A stretch of 64,000 nt of DNA from Evansella halocellulosilytica (GTDB lineage: Bacteria; Bacillota; Bacilli; Bacillales; Salisediminibacteriaceae). The notes under the pieces are model-generated. The model saw nothing but the letters and a program-made list of their open reading frames with translations. It had not been told where the DNA came from and did no database searches. The first letter of the stretch is position 1, and every line of letters starts with the position of its first letter. Positions 55,542-64,000 of the stretch are shown piece after piece. The position numbers and the translations under genes were made by a program. The DNA lies in the NCBI RefSeq assembly GCF_002335745.1, contig NZ_NIST01000001.1, positions 580,761-644,760 on the forward strand, in the 5' to 3' direction.

Positions 55542-56444
55542 ATGGCAGTATTAGATACTCAACGTGAAGCACAGTTAGAGAAAAAAGCGAAAAAGCAATC
55601 TCCGTGGGCAATTGCACGTAGAAAATTGTTTCGAAATAAATTGGCGATGATTAGTATTTTATTTTTAATTACGGTGACGATTTTGTCCTTTTTAGCACCG
55701 ATGTTAGCTCCATTTGATCCAGCACGGGTTGACCCGACTAATCGACATGTTGCTCCTGGGGGAGACTTTCTTCTTGGAACAGATAGTTCCGGAAGAGATA
55801 TTTATACACTATTGCTTTATGGTGGAAGAACATCATTAACAATTGGGTTTAGCTGTATGATTATTGTTGTCACTCTAGGGACAGTTATCGGATCGATTGC
55901 CGGTTATTACGGTGGTTGGGTTGATGCAGTATTAATGCGTTTTACAGACTTCGTCATGAATTTCCCGTTCCTCGTCTTTGTAATCGTATTAGCTTCTATT
56001 TTTAGAGAGGCTGGAATATGGGCTCTGATCGCAGTCATCAGCTTACTCGGTTGGACGGGAGCAGCCAGGGTTGTTCGAAGTAAAACAATGTCAGAAAAAG
56101 AAAACGAATACGTCATGGCAGCAATTTCGATAGGCGGTACTCCTTTTAAAGTCATTCGAAAGCACGTGTTACCGAATGTTATGACAACCATAATTGTACA
56201 AGCAACATTATTGTTGGCGGTCATGATTGTTGCTGAAACGTCGTTAAGTTTCTTAGGCTTCGGGGTCCCTTCAGGAACACCGAGCTGGGGGAATATGATG
56301 ACTGAAGCGAGTCAGCCAAATGTGATTCGTAATATGTGGTGGATTTGGGTTCCGCCTTCATTAGCGATCGTCTTTACAATCCTCTCAATAAACTTTATTG
56401 GTGAAGGACTAAAAGATGCGTTTAACCCGAAATCTGCTAGATAA
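55542..56444 (+). CDS. Oligopeptide ABC permease, AppC/OppC type (operon 2)
   Basis: A 300-residue permease with ARRKLFRNKLAMISILFLITVTIL, LLGTDSSGRDIYTLLLYGGR and the EAA loop GTPFKVIRKHVLPNVMTTII. GGGGTGT precedes the ATG. It ends the second operon. Confidence 0.93.
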   Translation: MAVLDTQREAQLEKKAKKQSPWAIARRKLFRNKLAMISILFLITVTILSFLAPMLAPFDPARVDPTNRHVAPGGDFLLGTDSSGRDIYTLLLYGGRTSLTIGFSCMIIVVTLGTVIGSIAGYYGGWVDAVLMRFTDFVMNFPFLVFVIVLASIFREAGIWALIAVISLLGWTGAARVVRSKTMSEKENEYVMAAISIGGTPFKVIRKHVLPNVMTTIIVQATLLLAVMIVAETSLSFLGFGVPSGTPSWGNMMTEASQPNVIRNMWWIWVPPSLAIVFTILSINFIGEGLKDAFNPKSAR

Positions 56445-56457
56445 TAAATAGAATGCT

Positions 56458-56501
56458 AGAGTGTATTTCCAAAAAACAATTTTGGAAATGCGCTCTTTTT
56501 A
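56458..56501 (+). terminator. Terminator of transporter operon 2
   Basis: AGAGTG-TATTTCCAAAA and TTTTGGAAATGCGCTCT form a long stem with one mismatched step, followed by TTTT. Confidence 0.85.
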
Positions 56502-56641
56502 TATGTAATCAATGTGGGGAGCGTTGGTCACCTTTATATCTTTATACTACATTTTTTAATAAAACAGGTTAGTCGATTTTCAAAGATGGTCATAATAGTA
56601 GAAAAAGAAAATGAATCTACTAGAAAAGGGAGAGATTAAAG

Positions 56642-57019
56642 GTGAATAAATGGCTTTCATTTATAGTCGGTATTTTGTTTGTTGATTTGCTATTTCATAG
56701 CGGCCATGCCTATGCAATTGGTTTGAAAGCGACAACCTTATTCGAAAGATTAAGTGCCCTACTATTCACATTGATTCTTACAATACTCTTTTACTATTTG
56801 TGCAGAAAGTTTTTTTCGAATTCGTTTTTTCATGGTGTCCTATTCTCATCAGGTTTTTTTGCTAGTTTTGATATTATTGTTGTACATTGGATCTTCCAAT
56901 TACATCGTCTAACACACGGACCAGAAGCAAATATTCTTGAGCCTTTTTTAGTTGTCGTTGGAATTACAATGATGATATATGCGATAACTAGAGAGAGAAA
57001 TGAGGAGATAATCGTTTAA
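56642..57019 (+). CDS. Small four-span membrane protein, DUF2243-like
   Basis: A 125-residue protein with about four membrane segments. The segment GFFASFDIIVVHWIFQLHRLTHGPE (about 76-100) recalls DUF2243 proteins, whose function is unknown. The start is GTG, with AAGGGAGAG upstream. It stands alone between the transporter and tadA. The family assignment is moderate; the reading frame is sound. The gap 57020-57227 shows nothing. Confidence 0.65.
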   Translation: MNKWLSFIVGILFVDLLFHSGHAYAIGLKATTLFERLSALLFTLILTILFYYLCRKFFSNSFFHGVLFSSGFFASFDIIVVHWIFQLHRLTHGPEANILEPFLVVVGITMMIYAITRERNEEIIV

Positions 57020-57221
57020 AAGTTTAGTAAAGACAATACCTTCAATTGCCTTTTCGTAAGAAACAACGTACACTCGTACTATAAAACGATAAAATTATAA
57101 GTGGTGTTCGTTATTTGCGTTATCTACTTAATAACGGAGTCTAGTAATAAAAAAAACGAATACGTTCATGATAATCAACGGTGAAAACTTGGCTCTCCTT
57201 TTGAGGTCAATGAAAATATAG

Positions 57222-57707
<486 letters not shown>

Positions 57708-57730
57708 CGAAATTTAATGGAGGAATGAAT

Positions 57731-57907
57731 ATGAGACCAAACCAAATTTCATTAGAAACGGCTAAAATGATATCGGAAAAATTAAAAATGCCACTAGAAC
57801 ATGTGATGCACACACCACCACATATTTTAATGGAAAAATTAAAACAAGTGGAAGAGCAAGGATCTGATAAAGATGAAGCTGACAAGAATGATAAATCTGA
57901 TGATTAG
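57731..57907 (+). CDS. YycC-like small protein
   Basis: A 58-residue protein starting MRPNQISLETAKMISEKLKMPLEHVMH, the pattern of the YycC family of bacilli, with an acidic-basic tail. The function is unknown. The ATG at 57731 follows GGAGG at good spacing; one at 57725 is too close. B. subtilis yycC is on the other side of oriC, so the location differs. Confidence 0.72.
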   Translation: MRPNQISLETAKMISEKLKMPLEHVMHTPPHILMEKLKQVEEQGSDKDEADKNDKSDD

Positions 57908-58114
57908 TTTTATGTGAGGCTACTCAACGAAAAGCGTCCGGCGATAGCGATTTCGAATTCAAATACAAGAAAAGACTTTAGGGATAACTCAATTAAAAAA
58001 GCCCTTAGTTGGTTAAAGCCCTTATAGAGCGAAATTAAAACGGCCTGTTTTACGGATAGGATGTTTATTCGGAAAAGGTATCCAATGTTACCATTAATCA
58101 CTTTCACTCATCTA

Positions 58115-58144
58115 TTGCAATTATCGATAAAAAAGTCTATACTA
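58115..58144 (+). promoter_or_regulatory. Promoter of the SRP RNA gene
   Basis: TTGCAA and TATACT are separated by 18 bases. The start would be near 58151, about 40 bases upstream of the mature RNA, leaving a 5' leader with a TGCGTC/GACGCA hairpin (58150-58170), as expected for a processed precursor. The 57908-58114 stretch has no gene. Confidence 0.72.
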
Positions 58145-58190
58145 TTATTTGCGTCGCATTCATAGACGCACTAAACATGTTAATCAATTT

Positions 58191-58458
58191 GCCGTGCTAA
58201 GCGGGGAGGTAGCGGTGCCCTGTACTCGCAATCCGCTATAGCGAGGCCGAATCCCTTTCCGAGGTTTTAGCATCGTAGGGTCTGACCTAAGTAAGTGGTG
58301 TTGACATTTGGGTTCCACGCAACGGGAATCCGTGAACCCTGTCAGGTCCGGAAGGAAGCAGCAGTAAGCGGTACCTTCCGTGTGCCGTGGAGTTGCCTGA
58401 ATCGAGCTAACTGCTTAGGTAACGCCTGGGGTGCTATTACCGAAGAAAGGTGCACGGC
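58191..58458 (+). ncRNA. scr: SRP RNA (scRNA, large Bacillus type)
   Basis: A 268-base signal recognition particle RNA. GCGGGGAGGTAGCGGTGCCC (Alu domain) and the Ffh-binding GTCAGGTCCGGAAGGAAGCA are both diagnostic, and the ends GCCGTGC and GCACGGC pair. The size and the Alu domain match the 271-base B. subtilis scRNA. The RNA works with Ffh in co-translational targeting. Gene position before dnaX is conserved. Confidence 0.96.
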
Positions 58459-58473
58459 TTTAATTTTACATAG

Positions 58474-58506
58474 AAAGGCTGTCTGTATGAGCAGGCAGCC
58501 TTTTCT
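58474..58506 (+). terminator. Terminator of the SRP RNA gene
   Basis: AAAGGCTG-TCTG and CAGGCAGCCTTT form a stem around TATGAG, followed by TCTC with only a few T. Confidence 0.8.
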
Positions 58507-58565
58507 CAATAGGTAAAAAGTATAACATTCTAGCTTTCGATAGATGTCTAGCCCCAAAGAGCATT

Positions 58566-58729
58566 TACATCACGAGCTTCCACACGGATGTGGTGACTTC
58601 CGCGTTCCCGCAGGACGCGGGGGTTTTAGTCGAAGGTCTGATCTAGCGATTTACCTCGACGGACAGGACGTCCTAATGCCGGGCATGCCACAGGACGTGG
58701 CGTATTGCCCGGTTGACGGATAAAACCAC
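58566..58729 (+). repeat. Core of the intergenic repeat family
   Basis: The block holds ACATCACGAGCTTCCACACG, ATGTGGTGACTTCCGCG, CCGCAGGACGCGGGGGTTTT and GCCACAGGACGTGGCGTATT in order. Each has a counterpart, in reverse, inside 8144-8485. No TGTTCAAAAAG ends are seen, so this is a partial or rearranged copy. The stretch to 58892 has no gene. Confidence 0.7.
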
Positions 58730-58940
58730 AGAGCGATGCTAGAAGAGGAAGAGGCAGCGCTTTTCGCCGATAGGCGGGCGCCTTGCGCTTTTCTTATGCG
58801 TTCTGTACTAGAGAAGTTCATTATACTTTTGAAAAAAGTTTTTCTAATCGGTATAATAAAGAGGGTTAAGGTTTGATGTTGAAGTCGATGAAATGATATA
58901 CATAATGACTATAAGGACCACGAAAGAAAGGGTGCGCTAC

Positions 58941-60650
58941 ATGAGCTATCAAGCGCTTTATCGGGTATGGAGACCTGCAACGTTAAAAGACGTTGTCGGT
59001 CAGGAACACATCACGAAGACGCTAAAAAATGCATTAATACAAGAAAAGCTCTCTCATGCCTATTTATTTACGGGTCCGAGAGGTACAGGAAAAACAAGTG
59101 CGGCAAAAATTGTTGCGAAAGCGATTAATTGTGAAAAAGCACCTGTCGAAGAACCTTGTAATGAATGTACTGCATGTAAAGGAATTCAAGACGGTTCTAT
59201 CGTAGATGTCATGGAAATTGACGCTGCAAGTAATAATGGCGTCGATGAGATTCGAGACATTCGAGATAAAGTAAAATTTGCACCAAGTGCAGTTCGATAT
59301 AAAGTTTATATTATTGATGAAGTCCATATGTTGTCTACTGGGGCGTTCAACGCTTTGTTAAAAACATTAGAAGAGCCGCCAAAGCACGTCATTTTTATAT
59401 TAGCGACGACGGAACCGCATAAAATTCCATTAACGATCATCTCACGTTGCCAACGTTTTGATTTTAAACGAATTACAGCACAATCAATGATCGGAAGAAT
59501 GAATGAAATTATTGAAGCATCTGATATTTCTGTTGAGGAAGAGGCACTTTCGATGATCGCAAGAGCTTCTGAAGGCGGTATGCGAGATGCTCTCAGTATA
59601 CTTGACCAAGCTATTTCTTATGCAGATGATGCTGTCACCCTTCATGATGTTTTATCTATTACAGGTGCTGTATCTCATCAATTGTTGTATGATGTTGCAC
59701 ATGCATTAAAAGATGGTGATGTAGCAGAAGGTTTAAACGCGGTTGATTCAATTGTTCGTGATGGAAAAGACCCAAGCCGATTTATCGAAGATTTAATCTT
59801 TTTATATCGAGACATTTTAATGTATAAAGCTGCGCCGCAGTTAGAAGAGTCTCTTCAGCGAGCAGCTACAGATGAGAAGTTTAAAGAACTAGCCGACAAT
59901 CTTGAAAACAGCTGGATTTATGATGTTATGGAGAAACTTAATAAATCACAACAAGAAATGAAGTGGACGAACCACCCGAAAGTTTTCCTTGAGATGTTTA
60001 TCGTTCAAGCTTGTCAACCACAAAGCAATATAATACAAAATTACTCTGGAATAGCGCAAAACGAAACGATCCAAGCTCTAGAAAATCGAATCAAGCAATT
60101 AGAAATGAAACTGCAAAATGCTGCTGCCATTTCAAGTCAAGGAAGTGACACACAGCATCAAGAACCTTCCAGACCGAAGCCGAGACCTGCCCAAGCTACT
60201 GGAAAAAGTCGTGCACAATTGGGACGAGTAAAAGAAATGTTAAAATCAGCATCAAAGCAGCATCTTCAAGCAGTGCACAGTCAGTGGGGGCAAGTGATGG
60301 AACAAGTAAAGCAAAAAAGTGTTCCAGCCTCAGCATGGCTTAATGATTGTAAACCTGTTGCATGTTCTGAAAATGTGTGTGTTCTTGCATTCAAAAATGA
60401 AATGCATCGGGATATGATTGATAATAAATTTAGATCAGTCGTAGAAGAAGTCATGATGACGACATTCCAGAGGCAAATAACTTTGATCACGTTGCTTTCC
60501 GTCCATTGGGAGGAAACGAAGCAATCCTTTGTAAAGGAACAAAAGAGCAGCGATGAACATGATGGGGAAAGTGGTAATAGTAATGAAAACCCTGTTGTTG
60601 ATGAAGCGGTGAAACTAGTCGGTGAAGATTTAGTGGAAATTAAAGATTAA
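58941..60650 (+). CDS. dnaX: DNA polymerase III tau/gamma subunit
   Basis: A 569-residue clamp-loader ATPase. Walker A GPRGTGKT is at residues 45-52, zinc Cys are 64, 73, 76 and 79, and the sensor-1 segment is IFILATTEPHKIP. The C-terminal tau region binds the polymerase and DnaB helicase. The open frame extends 16 codons upstream, but the ATG at 58941 (MSYQALYRVWRP) behind AAAGGGTG is the family start. It opens the dnaX-yaaK-recR-yaaL-bofA cluster. Confidence 0.97.
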   Translation: MSYQALYRVWRPATLKDVVGQEHITKTLKNALIQEKLSHAYLFTGPRGTGKTSAAKIVAKAINCEKAPVEEPCNECTACKGIQDGSIVDVMEIDAASNNGVDEIRDIRDKVKFAPSAVRYKVYIIDEVHMLSTGAFNALLKTLEEPPKHVIFILATTEPHKIPLTIISRCQRFDFKRITAQSMIGRMNEIIEASDISVEEEALSMIARASEGGMRDALSILDQAISYADDAVTLHDVLSITGAVSHQLLYDVAHALKDGDVAEGLNAVDSIVRDGKDPSRFIEDLIFLYRDILMYKAAPQLEESLQRAATDEKFKELADNLENSWIYDVMEKLNKSQQEMKWTNHPKVFLEMFIVQACQPQSNIIQNYSGIAQNETIQALENRIKQLEMKLQNAAAISSQGSDTQHQEPSRPKPRPAQATGKSRAQLGRVKEMLKSASKQHLQAVHSQWGQVMEQVKQKSVPASAWLNDCKPVACSENVCVLAFKNEMHRDMIDNKFRSVVEEVMMTTFQRQITLITLLSVHWEETKQSFVKEQKSSDEHDGESGNSNENPVVDEAVKLVGEDLVEIKD

Positions 60651-60851
60651 TCGAGTATGAAAAAAGAGTGGAATATCATTTTAATCATTCCCTTTATAAG
60701 AAGATTGATAAAGCGGGAAAAGGCAGCTATTTATTACTTAAAGATAAAAAGTCCATTGAATAATTTAATATTTATAAAAGAACTGTTAAACTTATGTTAA
60801 TGACTAAAAACGCATAACATTGAATAAATAAGTAGAGAGGAAGATATTAAT

Positions 60852-61163
60852 ATGAAAAACATGGGTAATATGATGAAGCAAATGCAAAAAATGCAAAAAG
60901 AAATGGCGAAAGCTCAAGAGCAGTTAAAGGAAGAGACAGTTGAAGCAACTGCGGGCGGCGGCATGGTAAAAGTAGTAGCAAATGGAGAAAAGAAAATTTT
61001 AGATATAGAAATTAATGAAGAAGCAGTCGACCCGGATGATGTAGAAATGCTTCAAGACCTTGTCTTAGCTGCAACGAATGAAGCACTAACAAAGGTCGAT
61101 GACTTAGTAAGTGAAAGAATGGGTAAATTTACAAAAGGCATGAATATTCCGGGAATGTTTTAA
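60852..61163 (+). CDS. ebfC: YbaB/EbfC family nucleoid-associated protein
   Basis: A 103-residue DNA-binding protein (YaaK in B. subtilis). It starts [22 protein letters not shown], a Met- and Gln-rich helix, and has [11 protein letters not shown] and the C-terminal [13 protein letters not shown]. It sits between dnaX and recR as in many bacteria. AGAGAGGAAG precedes the ATG. A terminator follows it, so recR may have its own promoter. Confidence 0.96.
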   Translation: MKNMGNMMKQMQKMQKEMAKAQEQLKEETVEATAGGGMVKVVANGEKKILDIEINEEAVDPDDVEMLQDLVLAATNEALTKVDDLVSERMGKFTKGMNIPGMF

Positions 61164-61191
61164 TAATCATGAGAAATAGTTCTATAGAACA

Positions 61192-61221
61192 AAAAGACTT
61201 GGTTTAGATGCCAAGTCTTTT
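61192..61221 (+). terminator. Terminator between ebfC and recR
   Basis: AAAAGACTTGG and CCAAGTCTTTT pair around an 8-base loop; the stem's own T-rich arm ends it. This splits the dnaX-recR cluster, where the two genes are often co-transcribed. Confidence 0.82.
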
Positions 61222-61397
61222 CTATGAATGGAAGGTTTGTATACTTCCTATATATCATTTAAAAAACCAGTCTTTTTATAATATGAAATTTGAATGATCA
61301 CGATATAAAATTGTTTTATTTTCGATTAAACACTTTCGTTGTAAAATAGATAACACTGAAAACATTTTAATTCTTATCCATTGAAGGGGAAATGAAT

Positions 61398-61994
61398 ATG
61401 CAATACCCTCAACCGATTTCAAAGTTAATTGAAGGATTTATGCGCTTACCTGGTATTGGGCCAAAAACTGCTGCACGATTAGCATTTTATGTATTAGATA
61501 TGAAGGAAGATGATGTGCTAGACTTTGCGAAGGCACTCGTGAATGCGAAAAGGCAATTAACTTATTGTTCGGTCTGTCATCATATAACCGATACAGATCC
61601 ATGTCGTATCTGTGATGATAAGTCTCGCGACGGATCTGTTATTTGCGTCGTTCAAGATGCAAAAGACGTGATCGCTATGGAAAAAATGAAGGAATATACC
61701 GGACTCTATCATGTACTACACGGAGCTATCTCTCCAGTGGATGGAATTGGACCGGAAGACATTCACATCCCAGACCTGTTAAAGCGCCTGCAAGATGAAA
61801 CAATAAAAGAAGTGATTGTAGCAACAAACCCTAATATAGAAGGGGAAGCGACTGCTATGTATATTTCAAGGCTTGTTAAACCGACTGGGATGAAGGTCAC
61901 TCGGATTGCTCATGGGCTACCAGTAGGTGGTGATTTGGAATATGCCGATGAAGTAACGTTATCGAAAGCAATAGAAGGTCGGAGGGAACTATAG
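61398..61994 (+). CDS. recR: RecR recombination protein
   Basis: A 198-residue protein that acts with RecO and RecF in gap repair. It has an N-terminal helix-hairpin-helix ([11 protein letters not shown]), a C4 zinc finger (Cys57, 60, 69, 72), a Toprim domain and the C-terminal Walker-like segment. The end EGRREL is the family end. The ATG at 61398 gives the family start ([10 protein letters not shown]); AAGGGGA lies upstream. Confidence 0.97.
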   Translation: MQYPQPISKLIEGFMRLPGIGPKTAARLAFYVLDMKEDDVLDFAKALVNAKRQLTYCSVCHHITDTDPCRICDDKSRDGSVICVVQDAKDVIAMEKMKEYTGLYHVLHGAISPVDGIGPEDIHIPDLLKRLQDETIKEVIVATNPNIEGEATAMYISRLVKPTGMKVTRIAHGLPVGGDLEYADEVTLSKAIEGRREL

Positions 61995-62004
61995 GAGGAG
62001 AAGA

Positions 62005-62220
62005 ATGCTTTTTAGAAAAAAGGGGAAAATAAGATGCGCAGAGGATGACCAACTCCTCACATTATTAGATAAAATAAAGGAGAAATCTGATCAACAGCAC
62101 ACTCTTATTGATGAAAGTATAGCTTACCATGGAGAAGTCGTTTATTATGCAAAAATGGAAAAAGCAAAATATTTATTTCTATTAAAGGAAGCTAGATATC
62201 GTAAAGCACATCTAAAGTAA
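62005..62220 (+). CDS. yaaL: YaaL (DUF2508) protein
   Basis: A 71-residue protein of the YaaL/DUF2508 family always found between recR and bofA in bacilli. It is highly charged with a central helix (QQHTLIDESIAYHGEVVYYAKM). Function unknown. TAGGAGGAG precedes the ATG, 10 bases after recR. Confidence 0.9.
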   Translation: MLFRKKGKIRCAEDDQLLTLLDKIKEKSDQQHTLIDESIAYHGEVVYYAKMEKAKYLFLLKEARYRKAHLK

Positions 62221-62376
62221 TTGGAGCAATTCGGTCAAGCTTAATGCGTTGGATATTAATATTATATAGAAGAAAGTTGAAGTAATTTGTACTAAGTAAC
62301 CTTCTGGACTCATACACTTCTATAGAGCTTGTCGTAGGACTAGCAATAGTACTTTACTTATAGGAGGTTAGTTAGT

Positions 62377-62643
62377 ATGGAACCTGTACTTGTGATAACT
62401 TTATTAGGCTCTCTCATCTTTCTATTATTAATTTTAGGTGCACCAATGAAGCCTTTGCGTTGGATTGGACAAGGTGCAATCAAGTTGTTAATTGGAGCTC
62501 TATTATTGTTCTTTTTAAATGCATTCGGTACGTTGATTGGTTATAGTTTACCGATTAACATTTTTACAGCAACTGTGTCTGGTTTTTTAGGGGTTCCTGG
62601 GATTATTGCATTAATCTTTGCAGACATGCTTCTAATTCCATAA
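62377..62643 (+). CDS. bofA: BofA, sigma-K processing inhibitor
   Basis: An 88-residue membrane protein of the BofA family, which in B. subtilis holds the SpoIVFB protease inactive in the outer forespore membrane until a forespore signal arrives. It has two membrane segments and the conserved LLLFFLNAFG and INIFTATVSGFLGVPGI. TAGGAGGT precedes the ATG. Its place before a rRNA operon is conserved. Confidence 0.94.
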   Translation: MEPVLVITLLGSLIFLLLILGAPMKPLRWIGQGAIKLLIGALLLFFLNAFGTLIGYSLPINIFTATVSGFLGVPGIIALIFADMLLIP

Positions 62644-62717
62644 CCCCTGAGAATTCTTTTAGTTTGATACACTCATTGACCGATGATGTCGACACCTTAA
62701 ATAATTTAAAAAGGTTG

Positions 62718-62833
62718 TTGACTTTGTTTTTTGATGATGGTATATTATTATTTGTCGCCGAAAAAACGACGGCAGGTGAACAAAATTATTTTTTTAAAAA
62801 GTTGTTGACTGAATGTTGATTTGGTGATACGAT
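62718..62833 (+). promoter_or_regulatory. Tandem rRNA promoters of the second operon
   Basis: P1 is TTGACT (62718-62723), 17 bases, TATATT (62741-62746). P2 is TTGACT (62805-62810), 17 bases, TACGAT (62828-62833). Both are strong and match the layout of B. subtilis rrn promoters. Confidence 0.88.
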
Positions 62834-62869
62834 AATTAAGTCGCCAAAAAACGGCGTCAACATAAAGTG

Positions 62870-63043
62870 ACCTTTGAAAACTAAACAAAAAGCCAAGCGA
62901 AATGGGATATGAAAATATCCCGTCAATGAATTTTTTTAATGTAAGAGTTAAGGAACATCGGCTAATGACATCACATCCTGTGATAACACCGATGTTAGCG
63001 CATCCGTGCGCGTCAAACTCGTTAGATCTTTAACAGATCACAC
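62870..63043 (+). other. 16S leader of the second operon
   Basis: The sequence from CCTTTGAAAACTAAAC onward is nearly identical to 28806-28978; the only differences I see are one base in the hairpin region (aataac against aatgac) and one base in a T run. It carries the boxA-like sequence and the left arm of the 16S processing stalk. Confidence 0.88.

Positions 63044-64000
<957 letters not shown>

Noticed and set aside
58295-58516. Open frames on both strands over 58295-58557
   Set aside because: They coincide with the SRP RNA and its terminator.

Overview
The window is the replication-origin region of a low-GC Gram-positive bacterium of the Bacillaceae. The gene order rpmH-dnaA-dnaN-yaaA-recF-remB-gyrB-gyrA on one side and rnpA-yidD-yidC(spoIIIJ)-jag-mnmE-mnmG-rsmG-noc-soj-spo0J-yyaC on the other is the classical Bacillus arrangement. 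Sporulation genes (yyaC, spo0J/soj, spoIIIJ, bofA) point to an endospore former. Two lipoproteins, a secreted carboxypeptidase and the GyrA tail are very rich in Asp and Glu, which would suit a halophile or alkaliphile; that is inference, and I do not name a species.

Layout. 1-525: tandem 32-bp repeats. 526-4478: DUF951 protein, YkvI-type membrane protein, YyaC, DUF554 protein and a cysteine-desulfurase-like enzyme. 4584-9609: chromosome segregation and nucleoid occlusion (spo0J, soj, noc) and rsmG, with two parS sites and intergenic repeats. 9640-16169: tRNA modification (mnmG, mnmE), membrane insertion and RNA genes (jag, yidC, yidD, rnpA, rpmH), almost all on the minus strand. 16170-18430: oriC, split by dnaA into DnaA-box clusters on both sides. 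18431-26211: dnaN to gyrA on the plus strand. 26339-27203: a gutted group II intron just behind the gyrA terminator. Then an HD-GYP-like gene, a complete 16S-23S-5S operon (28979-34315), a 21-bp tandem array, a methionine gamma-lyase, yaaC, guaB, dacA, pdxST and serS with a serine T-box. 44189-56444: two consecutive complete oligopeptide ABC transporter operons in the order ATPase-ATPase-binding protein-permease-permease, each preceded by a CodY-box-like sequence. 56642-62643: a small membrane protein, tadA, a YycC-like gene, the SRP RNA, dnaX, yaaK/ebfC, recR, yaaL and bofA. 62700-64000: promoters, leader and the first 957 bases of a second 16S gene.

Nearly all genes are transcribed away from oriC; the exceptions are yyaC (left arm, plus strand) and yaaC (right arm, minus strand). 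Core functions cover initiation (DnaA, oriC), segregation (ParABS, Noc), elongation and repair (DnaN, DnaX, RecF, RecR), topology (GyrAB), translation (rRNA, SRP RNA, RnpA, L34, SerS, TadA, MnmEG) and nutrient uptake under probable CodY control.

I found no wholly new system. The best second-look items are non-coding: a MITE-like family with TGTTCAAAAAG ends whose internal modules resemble the rRNA spacers, the two minisatellites (32 bp and 21 bp), a DnaA-box cluster upstream of mnmE, the deleted group II intron, and the duplicated peptide transporter. Start codons were moved from the longest open frame wherever a ribosome binding site or family length argued for it.
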